Shown: positions 18,192 to 27,653 of the stretch, in pieces
How the letters are laid out: each line of letters opens with the position of its first letter
Position numbering within the stretch: the stretch's first letter is position 1
Source of the DNA: Promethearchaeota archaeon
Lineage (GTDB): Archaea > Asgardarchaeota > Lokiarchaeia > Sigyniarchaeales > SOKP01
Direction: 5' to 3'
Assembly: GCA_019058365.1 (NCBI GenBank)
Contig: JAHPZE010000012.1
Span: forward strand, 43,017 to 107,016
Length of the DNA: 64,000 nt
Program-made: the position numbers and the translations under genes
The notes under the pieces: model-generated
What the model was told of the DNA's origin: nothing
Seen by the model: the letters and a program-made list of their open reading frames with translations, nothing else
Databases searched by the model: none

Positions 18192-19871
18192 TTAAAGAGA
18201 TATTCCTAGATCTGCCAAGCTAAATAAGCATGAGAGAATTAACCATACTAAGAAAAATCCAATGCCCGTAAGCGAAATTATTAGTGCTCGCTTATTATAG
18301 GTGTTATCTTGTTCAGTTCTTTTTGATCCTCTTGCTATAATATATGTAATAAATGAAATTGGGAAAAAGAGAAAACCAAAGAAAGACATCTTATAAGCAA
18401 ATTTAGAATCTGCTTGTAAATCATGTCGAATCTCATTCTTTTCTATAACATTTAACCATTCAGCATTATAAAATGCTTCTTCAACATTTAATTCTCCTGA
18501 CTGCCACCATTTCTGATTAGCCACTTTCCTAGCAGGAATGATCTGCGCTGAAATTGTACCTATAGTCCATTCCAAGCTTCCAATATATTTAACTCTTTCC
18601 CAAGCGAGCAAAATACCATGTAAAATTAAGAAAGTTATAGCCATCGTTAGAAAAGTACCTACCCAATCGAGATGGAGGTATGGTTGTTTATATATCGTTG
18701 AGGAGATTATAAACCACACTATAAAATAGACCCACTGAATATTATAAACAGTGAAAGCGACGAATCCAAATCGACGGAAAAATCGTGTTTTATCAGCGAA
18801 TTCTTTGCCGCGACCTCGAAATTCAACCACACGAACTACAACCATAATAAGACACGTTGCTGCTCCATTTAAACTCATAAATTGAAAAAGCCATCCTAAG
18901 AACGGTACAGGATTATCTGGATTGTCAGGAACCCAATTTCGGTGAAATGGAAGATTAGGCCAAAGTGCTAATGTTGCATCAATGCCAATTATAGCAAAAT
19001 TGATAATAAGACCAAAAATACCAATAATAAAGACTATAAATCCTATTTGCATTACTCTATTGGGGAAGTGATGTTGAACTTCTTCTCTTTTTTGTGCTAA
19101 AGTGATTCCAATGATACTACCCATAAATGATACTGCTAAGTAAGGAAATATGGGTTCCTCTCTTCCTGCAATAGCATTAAAAAAGAAGTGTGTAATAAAA
19201 TCCCACCATGGAGACCTTCCAAGGTAAGGATACTGCACATCTACACCTGTAACTGGATCGATGGCCCATGGATATCCAGGGATTGCTAAATCAACAAGCC
19301 ACCACATAAGTGGTGTGAGAACAACTATAGCTACAATCAAGATTATGTATTTTTTTATAAGGTGATTAGGGTTTTTCCAGCCCTCATTCCTAGAGAGAAT
19401 TCCTTGTACAATACCATTAAGAATAATACACCAGGCTATTGTATGGATTGTTTCAAAGTGATAACCACGATAAAGTATTACTTGCCAATTCCACGCAGAG
19501 ACATCATCTAATGTTTTCATAAGATTGGCTACAGCTCCATGGATACTTAAGAAACTTTCAGATATCATAGCAAAAATCAACAATAATACACCACCCATGA
19601 TCTGTCTTATCACTAAATCCTTTACACTTCTTCCGGCTTGTAAATGTCGGTACATACTAATCATATTTCCTATAGCTGAAACCATTAAAAAAAAACCCGC
19701 TAAACCACCTAAAAACGGCAATACGATAAATGCTACTATATTTATCAACACTATGTTGTCTATTTGAGCGAGTAAGCCATCAATATCTAATACATGAAGT
19801 ATAGTGTGTAAGAAGATCATTAAAACAATTGCAATACCACGTAAAAAATCAATACTAGCAAATCGTCTCAT
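18192..19871 (-). CDS. polytopic acyltransferase-like membrane protein (DUF1624/HGSNAT-like)
   Basis: The 559-residue protein has about eleven hydrophobic helices. The N-terminal block RFASIDFLRGIAIVLMIFLH is the hallmark of the acyltransferase-3 / heparan-glucosaminide-acetyltransferase-like superfamily. The Asp/Arg pair and the His at the end of that helix form part of the acyl-transfer site. Such proteins acetylate sugars or lipids across the membrane. The acceptor here is unknown; its location 80 bases upstream of the GH3 gene on the same strand suggests a sugar. Confidence 0.75.
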   Translation of the reverse strand: MRRFASIDFLRGIAIVLMIFLHTILHVLDIDGLLAQIDNIVLINIVAFIVLPFLGGLAGFFLMVSAIGNMISMYRHLQAGRSVKDLVIRQIMGGVLLLIFAMISESFLSIHGAVANLMKTLDDVSAWNWQVILYRGYHFETIHTIAWCIILNGIVQGILSRNEGWKNPNHLIKKYIILIVAIVVLTPLMWWLVDLAIPGYPWAIDPVTGVDVQYPYLGRSPWWDFITHFFFNAIAGREEPIFPYLAVSFMGSIIGITLAQKREEVQHHFPNRVMQIGFIVFIIGIFGLIINFAIIGIDATLALWPNLPFHRNWVPDNPDNPVPFLGWLFQFMSLNGAATCLIMVVVRVVEFRGRGKEFADKTRFFRRFGFVAFTVYNIQWVYFIVWFIISSTIYKQPYLHLDWVGTFLTMAITFLILHGILLAWERVKYIGSLEWTIGTISAQIIPARKVANQKWWQSGELNVEEAFYNAEWLNVIEKNEIRHDLQADSKFAYKMSFFGFLFFPISFITYIIARGSKRTEQDNTYNKRALIISLTGIGFFLVWLILSCLFSLADLGISL

Positions 19872-19998
19872 TTTGAATCATCAAATAATTATATTTTGTT
19901 ATAGTAAGATAGATATATTCTTATATTTATTCTTTTAAATTCACTTCTTTGATACTCATTTAAAAATATTTTTAATAAACTCAAATAAATAGTATTGT

Positions 19999-20799
19999 AT
20001 GGATAAAGATAATAAAAAAGTGGCATTAGTAACTGGCAGTACTCATGGAATAGGAGAAAGCATTATTTTAGAGCTTGCCAAAATTGGATTTTCAATAGTC
20101 ATAAATGGGGCTTCAACTAAAGAGTTGCCAAATGATTATAAAAATAAACTAAAAGAGATCTTTAAAGGAGAGCTTGAAGATAAATATATTTATATTCAAG
20201 CTAATGTAGGGAAAACAGAAGATCGAAAGAAGTTAGTTGATGGAATTAAGAAAAAATTCAATCGTATAGATGTGTTAGTGAATAATGCAGGAGTTGGACC
20301 TATTCAAAGAGGGGAAATGTTAGAAATGACAGAAGAATCCTATGATAGAGTAATGGGAATCAATCTTAAGGGTCCATTTTTCTTAACTCAAACTATAGCC
20401 AAATGGATGATTGAACTTAATGAGACTCTCAAGGATGAATATCAGCCATATATAATAAATATATCTTCTATAAGCAGATACACAGTTTCACTCAATAGGG
20501 GGGAATACTGTATTTCTAAAGCAGGAATGACAATGATGACTAAACTCTTTGCAGTAAGATTAGCTGAAGAAGGTATTCCGGTATTTGAGATATCACCTGG
20601 TATAATAGATACTCCTTTAACAAAACCTAGGTATGAAATGTATGATAAATTAATTAATGAAGGAGTTGCTCCAATTAAAAGATGGGGAACACCAATTGAT
20701 ATTGCAAAACCAGTAGTTGCTATCGTAAGTTGTTTAATACCATTCTCTACAGGTACAGTTCTGGATATAGATGGAGGATTTCATCTTCACCGATTATGA
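19999..20799 (+). CDS. 3-oxoacyl-ACP reductase-like SDR (FabG-like)
   Basis: This is a 266-residue classical SDR. The glycine motif is TGSTHGIG (12-19), NNAG at 95-98, catalytic Ser156 or Ser157, and Tyr170-x3-Lys174. The C-terminal half carries ISPGIIDTP and ends in a TGTVLDIDGGFHL motif, which is standard for FabG-like enzymes. It probably uses NAD(P)H to reduce a keto group or oxidise an alcohol; archaea have no canonical ACP-dependent fatty acid synthesis, so a true FabG role is unlikely. It is transcribed alone without a Shine-Dalgarno. Confidence 0.87.
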   Translation: MDKDNKKVALVTGSTHGIGESIILELAKIGFSIVINGASTKELPNDYKNKLKEIFKGELEDKYIYIQANVGKTEDRKKLVDGIKKKFNRIDVLVNNAGVGPIQRGEMLEMTEESYDRVMGINLKGPFFLTQTIAKWMIELNETLKDEYQPYIINISSISRYTVSLNRGEYCISKAGMTMMTKLFAVRLAEEGIPVFEISPGIIDTPLTKPRYEMYDKLINEGVAPIKRWGTPIDIAKPVVAIVSCLIPFSTGTVLDIDGGFHLHRL

Positions 20800-20813
20800 T
20801 TTTTTATTAAGAG

Positions 20814-21308
20814 TTAAAAATATTTTTTAAAATTTCTTACAGGGCAATTCTCTTTATTACTACATTTTGGGCATAGAATTGGCCATGCTATTGTTGCATA
20901 TATGAGGAAGCAAAAGGGAGGGATTAATGTAATCAAAAATAAAGATGACCATAATGAAATAATTATCACGATAAAGCTAAAAATAAAATTACCCATTCCT
21001 ATTAAGGTATAAAATATTAAAGTAATTCTCATCATTTTTCGGCTTATTTTTTCTTTTTTAATCAACTTTTTTGAGAGCAAAGCACCAAATAGTAATTGAC
21101 TAGTTCCAGGACAGAAACGACCTTGATGAGGACAATCATGACAAATAATTGCTATTAATAAATTCATTAAAATATAAAAAAAAATGAAAATCATTAAATA
21201 GATGATTGAAATAATACCAAGTAAAATTATAATCCCAAAAAAAGATATTATATAAAAAAGATCAATAATAACAGTATCTTTTAGTTTCCAATTATAGATA
21301 TTATTCAT
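20814..21308 (-). CDS. Cys-motif integral membrane protein (paralogue of the 39.5-40.1 kb protein)
   Basis: The 164-residue protein has four hydrophobic segments. Two Cys clusters lie on the same side of the membrane: Cys56-x2-Cys59-Pro with Cys66, and Cys146-x2-Cys149-x5-Cys155-Pro at the C-terminus. The spacing and the Pro after Cys recur in a protein encoded at 39514-40140 on the same strand. Together the six Cys could bind one metal ion or iron-sulfur cluster at the membrane surface. I do not recognise a named family. It is convergent with the SDR gene. Confidence 0.65.
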   Translation of the reverse strand: MNNIYNWKLKDTVIIDLFYIISFFGIIILLGIISIIYLMIFIFFYILMNLLIAIICHDCPHQGRFCPGTSQLLFGALLSKKLIKKEKISRKMMRITLIFYTLIGMGNFIFSFIVIIISLWSSLFLITLIPPFCFLIYATIAWPILCPKCSNKENCPVRNFKKYF

Positions 21309-21367
21309 TTTAACAACAAATAATAATCAGTTTTTTGTATAATATATAACTAACATTATAATAAAAT

Positions 21368-23389
21368 ATGAATGATTTTAATATCAAAGATCCTGAAGTT
21401 AAAGAATTTAATGCGATAATAATCGGATCCGGTGCTGCTGGATTAAATTGTGCTATTCATTTAACGCAAGAAGGTATAGATACTTCAAAAATCGCAATAA
21501 TCACCGAAAAATTAGGTGGTGGAACTTCATTTAATGCTGGTTCCGATAAACAGACATATTATAAAATGTCAATTTATGGAGATCAAGGTGATTCTCCTTA
21601 TGAATTGGCTAAGGATCTTTATGCTGGAGGTGCCATGCATGGTGATATTGCCTTAATTGAAGCGACCAATTCAATTAGAGAATTTTTTCATCTAGTTCAA
21701 TTGGGGGTTCCTTTTCCATATGATGAATATGGAGGATTTGTAGGATACAAAACTGATAATGATCCTAAACAGAGAGCAACATCAATTGGTCCTTTTACTT
21801 CTCAAAAAATGGGGGAATGCCTATTAAACGCAGTTAAAGAGAAAAACATAAAAATTTTTGACAAACATTATGCCATAAAAATACTCGTTGATGATACTGC
21901 TGAAAAACCAGAAGCAATTGGATTAATCTGTATTGATTTAAATGAACTTTTAAATAATAAGAATATCGATACTTTACTCAGTTCTTTAAGAATTTTTAAA
22001 ACAAGAAATATAATTATCGCGACTGGAGGTCCAGCAATATTATATAAAAATTCAGTTTATCCAGAATCTCAGAAAGGAACGACGAGTTTAGCTATTGAGG
22101 CAGGTTGTAAATTACAAAATTTAACAGAATCTCAATTTGGATTGGCATCGACTAAATTTCGTTGGAATGTTTCTGGTTCATATCAACAAGTGATACCGCG
22201 GTATTTTTCTATTGATAATAATAATATCGAAAGAGAATTCCTCCTTGATGTTTTTCCTTCTTTTAGGGAACTATCAAAAGTAATCTTTTTAAAGGGCTAT
22301 CAATGGCCTTTTAATGCTACATTGATCGAAGGATCCAGTTCTTCTCTAATTGATTTAGCTGTGTTCCATGAGACAGAAATACTCAATAGACGAGTCTTCT
22401 TAGATTATACAAAAAATCCCAGCAATTTCAGTTTAGATGAGCTCCACCCCATAGCAAAAGAATATTTATACAAATCAAATTCTTTAGGAGATACACCAAT
22501 TGATCGCCTAAGAACATTGAATGAGCAAGCAATTAATGTATACCATAAGCATGGTATCGATATCGCATTGGAACCTCTAGAAATAGCAGTATGTAATCAG
22601 CATCTTAACGGTGGAATATCATGTGATTTATGGTGGGAGTCAACAACGGTTAAACATCTCTTTGCTATAGGTGAGATTAATGGCAGTCATGGTATTTATA
22701 GACCTGGTGGAGCAGCGTTAAATGCAGGACAAGTAGGAGGATTAAGAGTCTCACAAAAAATTGCTCATTCAAATTATAAAAATCTAATCGAAAATCATAA
22801 GGTGTTCCAAAATAATCTCAAAAATGAATTAAGCAATATAAAAAATAAATTGTCAACAATGTTACAAAATTCAGTCTCTTCAAATAAGAGTTGTCTAACA
22901 ACAATAGGTCTTTTAAATCAAATACAAAATAGAATGTCCAAATTTGCTTCAATCATTCGTCCCTTGAATGGTCTTGAATCTGAATTTGATATTGTTAAAA
23001 ATCAATTAAAATCCATTACGAATTTAATAGCATTAGAAAATGACACAGAAATTGTTGACTATTTCCGAGTAAAAGATGCTCTCCTTACTCAATTGTTCTT
23101 TTTAAAAGCTATTTTAGACTATCATCTTTCATACGGAAGAAGTAGAGGTTCTTACTTAATTTTACGAGATAACCTGAATGATTCATTTTCAGAAATGTAC
23201 ATATTACCACCAGGCAAGCTCAAAGCATATAAATTTATTCATAATAATTTAGATTTAACAAAAAAAATTCAAACACTCCAATGGAAAAATGAAGAAATAA
23301 TTATCGAATGGGAGGAAACAAGAGAAATTCCGTCTGAATTTGGGTGGTTTGAAAATGTATGGAAAAAATTTGTAAAACAAAACTTATAA
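21368..23389 (+). CDS. FAD-dependent oxidoreductase, fumarate reductase/L-aspartate oxidase superfamily
   Basis: This gene encodes 673 residues. The FAD-binding GxGxxG motif is in IIGSGAAGLNCA near residue 20. TEKLGGGTSFNAGS contacts the flavin, and a capping domain follows. The C-terminal part of the FAD domain reads HLNGGISCDLW, then FAIGEINGSHGIYRPGGAALN, as in succinate dehydrogenase and L-aspartate oxidase flavoproteins. A helical tail of about 190 residues ends with a Trp-rich segment. No iron-sulfur subunit gene is adjacent, so the electron acceptor is unknown. The enzyme probably acts on a dicarboxylate or unsaturated acid (inferred). Confidence 0.8.
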   Translation: MNDFNIKDPEVKEFNAIIIGSGAAGLNCAIHLTQEGIDTSKIAIITEKLGGGTSFNAGSDKQTYYKMSIYGDQGDSPYELAKDLYAGGAMHGDIALIEATNSIREFFHLVQLGVPFPYDEYGGFVGYKTDNDPKQRATSIGPFTSQKMGECLLNAVKEKNIKIFDKHYAIKILVDDTAEKPEAIGLICIDLNELLNNKNIDTLLSSLRIFKTRNIIIATGGPAILYKNSVYPESQKGTTSLAIEAGCKLQNLTESQFGLASTKFRWNVSGSYQQVIPRYFSIDNNNIEREFLLDVFPSFRELSKVIFLKGYQWPFNATLIEGSSSSLIDLAVFHETEILNRRVFLDYTKNPSNFSLDELHPIAKEYLYKSNSLGDTPIDRLRTLNEQAINVYHKHGIDIALEPLEIAVCNQHLNGGISCDLWWESTTVKHLFAIGEINGSHGIYRPGGAALNAGQVGGLRVSQKIAHSNYKNLIENHKVFQNNLKNELSNIKNKLSTMLQNSVSSNKSCLTTIGLLNQIQNRMSKFASIIRPLNGLESEFDIVKNQLKSITNLIALENDTEIVDYFRVKDALLTQLFFLKAILDYHLSYGRSRGSYLILRDNLNDSFSEMYILPPGKLKAYKFIHNNLDLTKKIQTLQWKNEEIIIEWEETREIPSEFGWFENVWKKFVKQNL

Positions 23390-23560
23390 TTAAATTTATT
23401 TCTATATTTTCTTTTCTTTTTTGGATAGATTAGGTATTCTTTAATAAATCGGAGTTATTAATTCTAGTCATCTTTTTGAAAAATAAGAAGATCATTTAAT
23501 TAACCATAATAATTCCATGCATATAATATAAATATTGATAATATGATGGATTTGTAGATT

Positions 23561-24403
23561 ATGAGTATGGATGGAAAAATATGTATGGTAACTGGTGCTA
23601 ATTCTGGTATGGGTAAAGCAACAGCTATTGGTTTAGCAAAAATGAATGCTACTGTAGTAATGGTTTGTCGTAATAAAGAACTTGGAGAAAATACCCGAGA
23701 AGAAATAATCAATCAAACAGGAAATAAAAATATAAATTTATTACTCTGTGATTTATCGTCTCAAGAGCGGATTCGAAAACTTGTTAATGAATTTAAGCAA
23801 AAATATCAGAATTTACATGTATTAATAAATAACGCTGGGGTTATGCTGAAAAAGCGAGAAATATCTGTTGATGGAATTGAAATGAATTTTGCAGTGCACG
23901 TTCTCGCACCGTTTTTATTAACTAATTTATTGCTCGACCTTTTAAAAAAGAGTGCTCCAAGTCGCATTATTAATGTTGCTTCAGCAGCACATAAACGTGC
24001 AAAAATTGATTTTGATGATCTTCAAAGTGAAAACAAGAAATATCGCTTATTTTCTGTATATGGAGTTTCAAAGTTAGCAGAAATATTATTTACTTATGAA
24101 TTAAGTAGGAAATTAGAGGGAAGTGGAGTAACCGCAAATGCTGTTCATCCTGGGGTTGTGAATACTAATCTTGGTAGGAATCAGTCTAAATTTAGTCAAG
24201 GATTTTCAAGAGCTTTTTTTAAAAGCCCTGAGAAGGGAGCAGAAACTTCGATTTACTTAGCATCTTCCCCAGAAGTGGAAGGAATAACGGGGAAATATTT
24301 TATAAATAAAGAACAAAGGCAATCATCCGAAGAATCCTATAATGAAGAACATGCTATGCGACTATGGAAGATACTCGCAGAAATGACAGGTTTGAATATT
24401 TAA
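23561..24403 (+). CDS. retinol-dehydrogenase-like SDR
   Basis: The 280-residue SDR resembles the RDH11/WWOX-type branch common in eukaryotes. The glycine motif is TGANSGMGKA (11-20), followed by VMVCRN at the NADP-site strand, then CDLSS, INNAGVM, catalytic Ser141, and Tyr167-x3-Lys171 in YGVSKLAE. VHPGVV follows the active site. A substrate-binding tail with PEKGAETSIYLASSP is typical. It likely reduces or oxidises a lipophilic aldehyde, ketone or alcohol. The gene stands between the FAD protein and an O-methyltransferase on the same strand, with gaps of 77-171 bases, so separate transcription is likely. Confidence 0.87.
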   Translation: MSMDGKICMVTGANSGMGKATAIGLAKMNATVVMVCRNKELGENTREEIINQTGNKNINLLLCDLSSQERIRKLVNEFKQKYQNLHVLINNAGVMLKKREISVDGIEMNFAVHVLAPFLLTNLLLDLLKKSAPSRIINVASAAHKRAKIDFDDLQSENKKYRLFSVYGVSKLAEILFTYELSRKLEGSGVTANAVHPGVVNTNLGRNQSKFSQGFSRAFFKSPEKGAETSIYLASSPEVEGITGKYFINKEQRQSSEESYNEEHAMRLWKILAEMTGLNI

Positions 24404-24480
24404 TAACTTTCTTTATTAGTAATTTTTCTTTTTTTAAATTAAAATCTAACTATTATTTGAACTATAAGATCTGATTTGTT

Positions 24481-25071
24481 ATGTTTCATAAGATACACGA
24501 ATCTATAAAGAACCAAATGGAATATTTAGAAGACTTAGACACAAAGGATAGGATCAATGGAACGCCAAGAATGAAAAGACTCCGTCAAATTCCCCCTGAG
24601 ACGGGGAGATTTATATCAATTCTTGCTGCTAGTGCACCAAAAGGGGAATTTTTGGAAATAGGGACTAGTGCAGGGTATTCTGCCCTTTGGATAGGTTTAG
24701 CATGTCAACTCAATGGAAATAAACTATATACCTTTGAAATTTTAAAAGATAAAGCAGAATTAGCAAGGGAAACATTTGCGGCAACTAGTTTAAAGGAGGT
24801 AATCGAATTAATTGAAGGTGATGCTCGAGATTATATTCCAAATTATAAGAATATATCTTTTTGCTTTTTAGATGCTGAAAAAGAAGTTTATGAAGATTGC
24901 TATGGTCTAGTGATTCCAAATATGGTTAAAGGAGGTATTCTTGTTGCTGATAACGCAATTAATCACTATGAAACGTTAAAACCAATGTTGGATAAAGCAC
25001 TTGCTGATGAACGAGTAGATGCTTTGATCGTGCCAATTGGAAAAGGGGAATTAGTGTGTAGGAAGATTTAA
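24481..25071 (+). CDS. O-methyltransferase, caffeoyl-CoA type
   Basis: The 196-residue protein belongs to the class I O-methyltransferase family 3. Motif I reads [13 protein letters not shown], strand 2 ends with TFEI, and the metal-binding region contains [17 protein letters not shown], with Asp in the usual metal position. [14 protein letters not shown] follows. Family members methylate catechols, caffeoyl-CoA or related hydroxyl groups with SAM and a divalent metal. The N-terminal lid helix ([15 protein letters not shown]) is as expected. The substrate in an archaeon is unknown. Confidence 0.85.
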   Translation: MFHKIHESIKNQMEYLEDLDTKDRINGTPRMKRLRQIPPETGRFISILAASAPKGEFLEIGTSAGYSALWIGLACQLNGNKLYTFEILKDKAELARETFAATSLKEVIELIEGDARDYIPNYKNISFCFLDAEKEVYEDCYGLVIPNMVKGGILVADNAINHYETLKPMLDKALADERVDALIVPIGKGELVCRKI

Positions 25072-25126
25072 AGTTCTATTGCAGATTCTTTATTGCATCT
25101 ACTAAATTTAAGACATATCTTTGTTC

Positions 25127-26050
25127 CTAAGGAAGATTCCATATTTTTATAGTTTGATCAGTTGATCCACTGGCAATATATTTCCTATCAGGTGAAGCTG
25201 CAACTGTAAAAACTGCGCCCTTATGCCCGGTTAAAGTGTGGATTAATTGAAGTGAAGGTATTTCCCATATCTTTATTGTTTTATCCCCTGAGCCACTGAT
25301 TAAATATTTTCCATCAGGAGTTAACGCAAGAGAATACACTGAACTCTTATGACCCTCAAGTGTAGCTATCTTATCACCAGTAGAAAATTCCCAAACATGT
25401 ATAAGTTTATTAAATGAACCACTAATGACATATTTCATGTCAGGGGTTATCACAAGTGAATGAATATCACCCAATTTTTTAGTCTTTAATTCTCTAATGT
25501 TATTTCTTGCTTCTATATCCCAAATATTAATAGCTTTTTTTGCTTTCACATATGCGATATAATTATTATCTGATGAGATGGCTAATGTCCTACTTACCCC
25601 ACCAGTTTTAAATTTATCAATAACTTCCCCTGTTACCAAATCCCATATGCGTATTCCACCATATGTGCTAGCTATTCCAATAATAAATTTACCATCAGTA
25701 GAAACATCGACTTTTGAAACAGCTCCTTTTGTTTTAGCTTCCCACACTAAGTTTCCAGATGAAAAATCCCACATTTTTATTCTAACATTCTCAATTCCGG
25801 TGATAATATATTGCCCATCAGGAGAAACTGCTACATCATTTACCCAACTAAAAGTGCCTGTAGTTGCTTTAATTTTTCTAATTTGACTACCAGATTCAAT
25901 ATCCCATATTTCAAAATAGTTTTTTGAAGCACAAACAATATAATTCCCATCGGGGGTAAATTTTAATGAACTTATTGTTCCTTGGGTACCCATATCCTCT
26001 TTTTTCCTAATTGTTGTATGACTATAACTAGTTTCCATTTTTAAAACCAC
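25127..26050 (-). CDS. seven-bladed WD40 repeat protein
   Basis: The 307-residue protein consists almost wholly of seven WD40 repeats. Each ends with an (I/M/V)W(D/E/N) strand: FEIWD, IKMWD, IRIWD, INIWD, IHVWE, IKIWE, IKIWN. The GH dipeptide is clear in the last two (LEGHKSS, LTGHKGA). Seven repeats make one complete closed propeller with nothing else attached, and there is no signal peptide. Such propellers act as scaffolds for protein complexes. Partners are unknown; the gene is alone on its strand, upstream of a 343-base intergenic region. Confidence 0.9.
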   Translation of the reverse strand: MVLKMETSYSHTTIRKKEDMGTQGTISSLKFTPDGNYIVCASKNYFEIWDIESGSQIRKIKATTGTFSWVNDVAVSPDGQYIITGIENVRIKMWDFSSGNLVWEAKTKGAVSKVDVSTDGKFIIGIASTYGGIRIWDLVTGEVIDKFKTGGVSRTLAISSDNNYIAYVKAKKAINIWDIEARNNIRELKTKKLGDIHSLVITPDMKYVISGSFNKLIHVWEFSTGDKIATLEGHKSSVYSLALTPDGKYLISGSGDKTIKIWEIPSLQLIHTLTGHKGAVFTVAASPDRKYIASGSTDQTIKIWNLP

Positions 26051-26393
26051 TTTTAAATTTGGATTAATAATAATTATATGACTTAATATTATTTATACCT
26101 TCAATATCCAATTTAAAAACTTCTTAATAAAGCAAAAATTCTAAAATTAAATACTACTTTTGAAATATATTCATAAGGATATCAAGGATTTTTACTACTT
26201 CTTACCCTATTTTGCGTTTAATCAACCTTTCAACGCATAAAATCCACGTTTTAAGAATCATAAAGTACTTTGCGATACAAAGCTTTAAATATTCTCTTTC
26301 ATATAATTTTAGTAGGACTTAAGAAAGTCTGTAAGGACTGAATTTAAGAAAATTTAAAATATATGGATTAGTTCAATTTAGGTTAGGTTAAAT
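26051..26393. promoter_or_regulatory. divergent regulatory region with inverted repeats and TATA box
   Basis: This separates the WD40 gene (left) from the ABC/membrane-protein locus (right). It contains a perfect 6-base inverted repeat TGCGTT / AACGCA (26213-26218 and 26232-26237, 13-base spacer), flanked outside by TTT and TAAAA. A second small repeat, CTTTG-CGATA-CAAAG, is near 26271-26285. A GGACT motif occurs twice around 26315-26338 with AAGTC between. A TATA-like TTTAAAATATAT at 26353-26364 sits 30 bases before the first start codon of the locus. No tRNA or ORF was found. Operator function is inferred. Confidence 0.45.
26353..26364 (+). promoter_or_regulatory. TATA-box-like element for the ABC/membrane-protein locus
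   Basis: TTTAAAATATAT lies 30 bases before the ATG at 26394. Archaeal TATA boxes are centred about 26 bases before the transcription start, so the transcript would begin about 8-12 bases before the first codon. That agrees with the lack of a Shine-Dalgarno at this first gene. Confidence 0.4.
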
Positions 26394-26627
26394 ATGAAGA
26401 AAGAATCTATGTTTATAATTGGATCAAGTTCTTTAACAATATCCCTTATATTGGGTATGTTTCTACCAGATTTACCATTAATCGGCTTTTTTGAAGGGAT
26501 GTTTATGGGAATTTCTTTAGCTATGAATATTTGTTTTCTAATTAGATATCGACTCGAAAAGAATGGCTTTAATGAAGAAAATAGCAGAAAAAGTGAATCA
26601 CGAGGTGACCAATTTGGAGAAAGATAA
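26394..26627 (+). CDS. small two-helix membrane protein, first gene of ABC locus
   Basis: The 77-residue protein has two hydrophobic segments (about 6-24 and 30-50) separated by a short PDLPLIG turn. A charged tail rich in Glu, Ser and Arg follows. It is the first gene after the TATA box and has no Shine-Dalgarno. Its 3' end overlaps the start region of a second small membrane protein in another frame. I considered one frameshifted gene, but each has its own pair of helices and the second has its own start signal. The role is unknown; it may be an accessory subunit of the nearby ABC transporter. Confidence 0.6.
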   Translation: MKKESMFIIGSSSLTISLILGMFLPDLPLIGFFEGMFMGISLAMNICFLIRYRLEKNGFNEENSRKSESRGDQFGER

Positions 26628-26820
26628 TCCATGTGGGATATGTATAGTTGGAATAATATTTGCTCTCTTAGAAATTTTCATAGTTATCGGAGAAAGTCTT
26701 GGATGGATTAGTTATAGCATGAATTTTGAATCGTTCCTATTTATAATTTTTCTTATATTCATCGTATCTTACGAAAATAAAAATCAAAATAAAAAAATTG
26801 AGGTAGAAAAATATGAGTAA
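26614..26820 (+). CDS. small two-helix membrane protein, second gene of ABC locus
   Basis: I chose TTG at 26614 because a GAGGTGA Shine-Dalgarno (26602-26608) lies five bases before it; this gives 68 residues. The ATG at 26563 would add 17 polar residues and lacks such a site. The product has two hydrophobic helices, beginning with PCGICIVGIIFALLEIF, and a Lys/Glu-rich tail. Its stop overlaps the ATG of the ABC ATPase gene by eight bases, so translation of the three genes is coupled. The family is not recognised. Confidence 0.6.
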   Translation: MEKDNPCGICIVGIIFALLEIFIVIGESLGWISYSMNFESFLFIIFLIFIVSYENKNQNKKIEVEKYE

Positions 26821-27646
26821 AATACACGCAATTAAAACCCAAAATCTTACCAAAAGTTTTGGAAATCTTCATGCTGTTAAAAAAGTAAATCTCAATATTC
26901 CTTATGGAAAAACTTACGGATTATTAGGACCAAATGGTGCTGGAAAAACTACAACTGTAAGGATGCTCAATGCTATTATATCGAAAACCTCAGGAAATGC
27001 TTTTGTTGGAGGGTACGATATCGTAACCGAAAGTCAGAAAGTTAAAATGATATGCGGCTTTTTACCAGAATCCCCTGGATTATATTCTAAACTTACTGCC
27101 AAAGAATTCTTAGAATTTATTGGAGAATTATATTTTTTACCAAAGGATGTAATTTCCAATCGAATCAATGAATTAATAGAGTTATTTAATTTGGAAGGGC
27201 GAGAAAATGATCTTTTGGAAGGTTATTCAAGAGGAATGAAGCAGAAAGTCTGTCTATGTGCGGCTTTGATTCAAGATCCTGAAATATTATTTTTAGATGA
27301 GCCTACATCGAACTTAGATCCTGCTGCTGCTAGAATGGTAAAAGATTTAATTTCTCAACTAGCTAAGAAAGCAGATAAGACAATTTTTATTTGTACCCAT
27401 CTTCTTGATACAGCTGAAGAATTATGCGATATAATTGGCATTATTATTGATGGACAACTAAAAATTGAAGGAACGCCAAAAGAAATAATTGAATCTGTTG
27501 GTGCTAAAGATTTAGAAGAAGCATATTTGAAAATTACTGGAGCCTCTCATATGGATGATTTACTTAGCTGGCGAGAGGAGAATCCTAATAATAATGAATT
27601 TGGCAAGAATAAAAAAAATAAGAAGAAAGGTAATAAATCGAGGTAG
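26813..27646 (+). CDS. ABC transporter ATP-binding protein
   Basis: The 277-residue ATPase has Walker A GPNGAGKTT (39-47), a Q-loop-like GFLPESPGLY, the signature YSRGMKQ (SRGMK instead of SGGQ), Walker B ILFLDEP and the switch His in CTHLLD. This matches the ABC-2/NatA-type subfamily that powers exporters. A Lys/Asn-rich tail ends the protein. The start has a GAGGT Shine-Dalgarno at 26800-26804. The partner permease gene follows after seven bases. Confidence 0.93.
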   Translation: MSKIHAIKTQNLTKSFGNLHAVKKVNLNIPYGKTYGLLGPNGAGKTTTVRMLNAIISKTSGNAFVGGYDIVTESQKVKMICGFLPESPGLYSKLTAKEFLEFIGELYFLPKDVISNRINELIELFNLEGRENDLLEGYSRGMKQKVCLCAALIQDPEILFLDEPTSNLDPAAARMVKDLISQLAKKADKTIFICTHLLDTAEELCDIIGIIIDGQLKIEGTPKEIIESVGAKDLEEAYLKITGASHMDDLLSWREENPNNNEFGKNKKNKKKGNKSR

Positions 27647-27653
27647 AATATAG

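Noticed and set aside
19999..20799. A true FabG of fatty acid synthesis
   Set aside because: No ACP or other fatty acid synthase gene is nearby, so only the SDR fold is claimed.
26394..26820. One frameshifted gene instead of two small membrane proteins
   Set aside because: Each has its own helix pair, and the second has its own Shine-Dalgarno and start, so overlap is more likely than frameshift.
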